This document shows, in pieces, positions 60,980 through 64,000 of a DNA stretch of 64,000 nt. Source of the stretch: an uncultured Verrucomicrobia subdivision 3 bacterium (GTDB lineage: Bacteria; Verrucomicrobiota; Verrucomicrobiia; Limisphaerales; UBA11358); assembly GCA_903850425.1 (NCBI GenBank), contig CAINLR010000109.1, positions 1 through 64,000 of the forward strand, read 5' to 3'. Made by a program: the position numbers and the translations under genes. Positions within the stretch are counted from its first letter, which is position 1. Every line of letters starts with the position of its first letter. The notes beneath the pieces were generated by a model. The model was not told the origin of the DNA, ran no database searches, and saw only the letters and a list, made by a program, of their open reading frames with translations.

Positions 60980-62680
60980 ATGAACATGAATGAGCGGCAA
61001 TCCGATTTCGAGTGGTTACAGCAATTTGCCCGGGCCGGAAACCAAAATGCCTTCCGCGACCTGGTTCGGCGGCACATTGATCTGGTCTTTGCCACCGCGC
61101 TGCACAAAGTCGGCGACGCCGGCGGGGCTGAGGAAATATCCCAAAATGTCTTCAGCGTGCTGGCCCGCAAAGCCTGGCAGTTTGCGCCGGATGATTCCCT
61201 TCCCGCGTGGCTCCACAAAACCTCCTTGCTGGAATCGAAGCAATGGCTGCGCGGGACCCTGCGCCGCCGCCGGCGCGAGCAAGCCGCCGCTGAACTGGGC
61301 ACGACCATGAAAACTCCCGAGGAACAAACCGCCTTTAACGCCTTGGTGCCGCTGCTGGACGAAGCCTTGCTGTCGCTGCGCGAGAAGGATCGCGCGGCCC
61401 TGCTGCTGCGATTTTATGAAAAGCAACCGTTGGGCGAGGTCGGGGCGTCGTTGGGCGTGAGCGAAGACACGGCGCAAAAACGCGTCCAGACGGCGTTGGA
61501 AAAGCTCTCGCAATTTTTCCAGCGGCGCGGTTACAAAACGGCCACGGTGGCAGCGGCAACGGCGGCCATGCAGCACACGGCGGCGACGGCGTCCGCTGCC
61601 ACGCTTTCGCTGGTGGCGAATGCGGCCATCAAGTCCGCGCCACCGGCACTGGCGGGTTTGAGTGCATTACTGGCGCGGTTCGTGACGCTGACGAAAGCTC
61701 AGACGGCCGTAGTGTGTTTGGTCACAGTCCTGGCACCGGTGTTGTGGGAATGGAACGATCAGCGCCATGCGAATGCGGCGCTGGCGCAGGTGAAAACGCG
61801 TTTGAGGGAAACTCAAAATGAAATTGAGATGGTGCAAACGGAGCGGCAGCGCTTGGAAATATTGTCGCAGCGCTTGGACGATTCTTTGACTCACGCCCGC
61901 ATGACGGTGGATCAGCGCGCCGAGATGGAGCGCCAGTTTGCGGCCTGGAAACAGCGGACGCGCGCCCGGTTACTGGCATCGGATTATCAGTGGCCGGATG
62001 ACTTGCCGTTCGTGCGGATTCCCAAGGCGATTGTGCCGCAGTTGAGGGTTCGCCATCCGATTCGCGAGCCGGGGCTGATCAAACAGGAAGCATGTGAGTT
62101 GCTGGGTTTGAGTCCCGCAGGACGCGAGCAGATGGAGGCGGCATTGCAAAAACATTTCGCGGCGATGGACAACTTGATGGAGCAGCATCTTTACGAAACC
62201 AACCGTCTCGATCACACCCCACCGTCCGCTGGCGCGTTGGCGAGCCAGGTCTGGGGGTTGTCGCCGCTTGGAGACGAAGTGAAGCTGCATTCGGATGAAT
62301 TATTGGCGTCCCTAAAAACTGCTCTCGGCAGTGAACGCTGGCCGTTTTTCGAGGAGGCATTAAGGTCACCAGGAACTGAGTCATTGCGGCAGACGCTTGA
62401 TTTGGACGCGGGCGAACGCGGCCAACAGTTGACCGTGTGGATTGAAGAACGCAACGCTCAACTGTTGGTGGGTTATGGCTGGTGTTCTGACCAAGGTTCG
62501 GCCTTCAGTTCAGGTGGCCTGGCCTTGAGCCGGTTCAGTGAGGACGCGCAATTTCCGGAAGGCATGACCCGCGAGCACTATCTTGGCTTCGAGCAACTGC
62601 CCGCCGCACTCACGGAGCCGGCAATGGCGTGGTTGCGACAACAAGCCGCAACCCGGCTCCCAATGAAAGGCGGACGATGA
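60980..62680 (+). CDS. ECF-type sigma factor fused to membrane helix and extracytoplasmic domain
   Basis: A 566-aa protein; ATG 60980 (MNMNERQSDFEWLQQFARAG) or 60986 are both possible. Residues 10-185 are an ECF sigma factor: sigma2 (FRDLVRRHIDLVFATALHKV, AEEISQNVFSVLARKAW) and sigma4 (LPLRFYEKQPLGEVGASLGV in part as LRFYEKQPLGEVGASLGV, with SEDTAQKRVQTALEKL). An Ala-rich segment leads to a membrane helix (AQTAVVCLVTVLAPVLWEW), a coiled coil (LAQVKTRLRETQNEIEMVQT ERQRL) and a 250-residue extracytoplasmic domain with no known family. Such fusions occur in Verrucomicrobia; no separate anti-sigma factor is found. It is translationally coupled to the next gene. Confidence 0.88.
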   Translation: MNMNERQSDFEWLQQFARAGNQNAFRDLVRRHIDLVFATALHKVGDAGGAEEISQNVFSVLARKAWQFAPDDSLPAWLHKTSLLESKQWLRGTLRRRRREQAAAELGTTMKTPEEQTAFNALVPLLDEALLSLREKDRAALLLRFYEKQPLGEVGASLGVSEDTAQKRVQTALEKLSQFFQRRGYKTATVAAATAAMQHTAATASAATLSLVANAAIKSAPPALAGLSALLARFVTLTKAQTAVVCLVTVLAPVLWEWNDQRHANAALAQVKTRLRETQNEIEMVQTERQRLEILSQRLDDSLTHARMTVDQRAEMERQFAAWKQRTRARLLASDYQWPDDLPFVRIPKAIVPQLRVRHPIREPGLIKQEACELLGLSPAGREQMEAALQKHFAAMDNLMEQHLYETNRLDHTPPSAGALASQVWGLSPLGDEVKLHSDELLASLKTALGSERWPFFEEALRSPGTESLRQTLDLDAGERGQQLTVWIEERNAQLLVGYGWCSDQGSAFSSGGLALSRFSEDAQFPEGMTREHYLGFEQLPAALTEPAMAWLRQQAATRLPMKGGR

Positions 62681-63648
62681 AACGCGCGCTGCTGGCAATT
62701 TTTATTTTGGCGGCGGGGGTGTTTTGCTTTTGTATGCTCCGCAAATCCAATGCGGACATACGTCAGCGGGCCGTTGCGCAACAGGTCGCGTGGCAGGCGC
62801 AGACGAACGAACTCACGCGGCTGAATTTTGAGCAGGTGCAACTGCATGAGCGGACGGCGGAATTCAAAAAACAGCTTGCGGCGTTGCCCATCCTGTCGTC
62901 GCGAGATCAACTGATGGAAAAAGTTCTTTCGCGCGATGGCCTCAAAAATCTTTCGGCCGCTGACTGCGAAAAGTTGCTGGCCGAGCTGGATTGTAATTGG
63001 AACGCCACCGGCGACTATCTCATCGTCAGCAAAAGATCGCTGGACGGCATTGAATACGACGCCATGAAAGGAATCCAGCTCACCGCCGCCGCGCGGGAAA
63101 CGTTGGCGATCACGCCGGCTGAGCAAGCGGCGATTGAGGACATGACCAGACAATTGGGGGAAGCCCAGTCTGAATGGGCCAAAGCTCATGTGCAGCGCAC
63201 CGAACCCAGCGGCAACATGCTCGCGAAATACTCGCTGCCCGTGGACGCCGAATTTTCCAACGCCCAACTGGCGGCCTACACGAACGGCATCGCCAGCGCG
63301 TTGGGCGAGAAGCGTGCTGCGTGGTTGCAAAATCATTCGCTGGATTGGATGCAGGCGATGGGCTTGTTCAGCACGCCGAACCTTTCAGGTATTCCCGCCG
63401 AAATGCTGGCCCAAATGCCAGCTTCCATGCTCGAACCCAAGCCAACGACGATGAAGCTTTCACGAAATCAATCCGGCGATGCGACGCAAATCAATTTAGA
63501 ACTAGAACAAGCGGGCAACAGCATGACGACCACCATTAGTCCTTGGCAGCCGTTCCCCGAAGCGTTCCGCGCCATTTTTCCCGGCGGCTGGAGGGACGTG
63601 GCCGAACGCGAAGGATTTAAGCTGCCGCAGGCGTTTGAGAAAAATTAG
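62677..63648 (+). CDS. membrane-anchored partner of the sigma-factor fusion
   Basis: A 323-aa protein from ATG 62677, overlapping the sigma-factor stop (ATGA). One N-terminal helix (ALLAIFILAAGVFCFCML) anchors an otherwise periplasmic protein. It has an early coiled coil (NELTRLNFEQVQLHERTAEF), then a region (PILSSRDQLMEKVLSRDGLK ... LAELDCNWNATGDYLIVSKR) and a C-terminus ending GWRDVAEREGFKLPQAFEKN. The layout of helix, coiled coil and globular domain mirrors the C-terminal part of the sigma protein, so the two may pair across the membrane. No known family. Its stop overlaps that of the convergent pyrB by four bases. Confidence 0.75.
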   Translation: MKRALLAIFILAAGVFCFCMLRKSNADIRQRAVAQQVAWQAQTNELTRLNFEQVQLHERTAEFKKQLAALPILSSRDQLMEKVLSRDGLKNLSAADCEKLLAELDCNWNATGDYLIVSKRSLDGIEYDAMKGIQLTAAARETLAITPAEQAAIEDMTRQLGEAQSEWAKAHVQRTEPSGNMLAKYSLPVDAEFSNAQLAAYTNGIASALGEKRAAWLQNHSLDWMQAMGLFSTPNLSGIPAEMLAQMPASMLEPKPTTMKLSRNQSGDATQINLELEQAGNSMTTTISPWQPFPEAFRAIFPGGWRDVAEREGFKLPQAFEKN

Positions 63649-64000
63649 ACGGCAATGTCCGGCGAATTTTTCCCGCCGTTCACCAAAAACAACACGGCCA
63701 TACGGACGGCGAGTCCGTTCGTGACCTGTTGCAAGATCACCGAGCGTTCGCAGTCCGCAATCTCGCTGTCAATCTCCACACCGCGATTGATCGGGCCGGG
63801 GTGCATGATGAGCGCGTCGGGTTTGGTTTTGGCAAGCCGCGCTTTGTTGAGGCCGAAAAGACTGGTGTATTCGCCGATGCTCGGAAACATCGTCTTGCGC
63901 TGGCGTTCGTGCTGGATGCGCAGCAGATGAATGATATCGGCCTCGCGTAGCGCCTCGTCCACATCATGCGTCACGCGGCAGCCCATCTGCTCAAACGTCT
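63645..64000 (-). CDS. pyrB: aspartate carbamoyltransferase catalytic chain (3' part)
   Basis: C-terminal 117 residues of PyrB, which condenses aspartate with carbamoyl phosphate in pyrimidine synthesis. Visible family blocks: READIIHLLRIQHERQ (the VY-x-LR-x-Q-x-ER position; here IHLLRIQHERQ), the 240s-like loop region, and the signature MHPGPINRGVEIDSEIAD followed by SVILQQVTNGLAVRMAVLFL. The gene runs off the window; bases 63987-64000 continue the frame (QTFEQ). It is convergent with and overlaps the preceding gene by four bases. Confidence 0.95.
   Translation of the reverse strand, partial: TFEQMGCRVTHDVDEALREADIIHLLRIQHERQRKTMFPSIGEYTSLFGLNKARLAKTKPDALIMHPGPINRGVEIDSEIADCERSVILQQVTNGLAVRMAVLFLVNGGKNSPDIAV

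Overview
Organism. The window reads as a chromosomal segment of a free-living Verrucomicrobiota bacterium, most likely near Limisphaerales/Pedosphaera. This is inferred from gene content and style, not from a marker gene. The supporting signs are: pseudopilin-like proteins with the N-terminal [20 protein letters not shown] segment and a mature domain typical of the PVC group; many secreted proteins with Ig-like and T/N/G-rich beta domains; an ECF sigma factor fused to a membrane anchor and an extracytoplasmic extension; a CHASE2-Ser/Thr kinase; a family 4 polysaccharide lyase; and many dispersed palindromic repeats. Base composition is about 60% G+C, and Shine-Dalgarno sequences are mostly weak or absent. 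I found no rRNA, tRNA or CRISPR array.

Layout. 1-0.4 kb: tail of a possible IS630-type transposase and a palindromic repeat. 0.4-2.5 kb: secreted rhamnogalacturonan-lyase-like protein. 2.6-5.6 kb: lutABC (lactate oxidation). 5.6-7.9 kb: two stand-alone receiver proteins, a DUF6580-like membrane protein and a YfcE-type phosphoesterase. 7.9-10.2 kb: a truncated cupredoxin-like gene running tail-to-tail into a CHASE2 kinase. 10.3-14.5 kb: a small exported protein and a FecR/TPR/beta-barrel gene broken by a 16-bp tandem duplication. 14.8-18.1 kb: exported hypothetical, dxs, xseB. 18.1-26.6 kb: exported nuclease/Ig protein, CsgG-like lipoprotein-assembly homologue, small exported protein, an 1132-aa protein built of 17-residue repeats, and a hypothetical. 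27.2-31.4 kb: xseA (carrying an in-frame repeat insertion), an M14 peptidase, a TerB-like protein and a tandem double adenylate kinase. 31.6-36.9 kb: aspartate-family amino acid genes lysC, thrC and hom with an epimerase between. 36.9-39.2 kb: lipoprotein, MoxR ATPase and a low-GC gene framed by inverted GTTAGGCCAC boxes. 39.3-43 kb: 21-bp tandem repeats, two pseudopilin-like genes and two exported hypotheticals. 43.1-56.0 kb: a tightly coupled ten-gene redox cluster. 56.7-64 kb: glycoside hydrolase, half-size aldehyde dehydrogenase, deoC-like gene, DUF3185 protein, membrane-fused sigma factor with a coupled partner, and the 3' part of pyrB.

How the genes work together. The most striking region is the minus-strand cluster at 56.0 to 43.1 kb. 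It carries four PQQ-like beta-propeller proteins, a Tat-exported NHL-repeat protein, a 65-aa cysteine-rich membrane peptide, a Tat-exported polyferredoxin, a NapH/NosR-like membrane polyferredoxin, a three-domain NuoE/thioredoxin-like/NuoF fusion, and an FAD/Fe-S protein. Most neighbours overlap by 1-8 nt. Together they could carry electrons between an extracytoplasmic donor or acceptor and cytoplasmic NAD(P)(H); the substrate is unknown. The rest is a mix of housekeeping genes (isoprenoid, threonine/lysine, pyrimidine, DNA repair) and polysaccharide or surface functions.

The second theme is repeat-driven remodelling. Four or more families of palindromic elements sit at gene borders, and two copies appear to have inserted in frame inside genes (xseA and a signal peptide).
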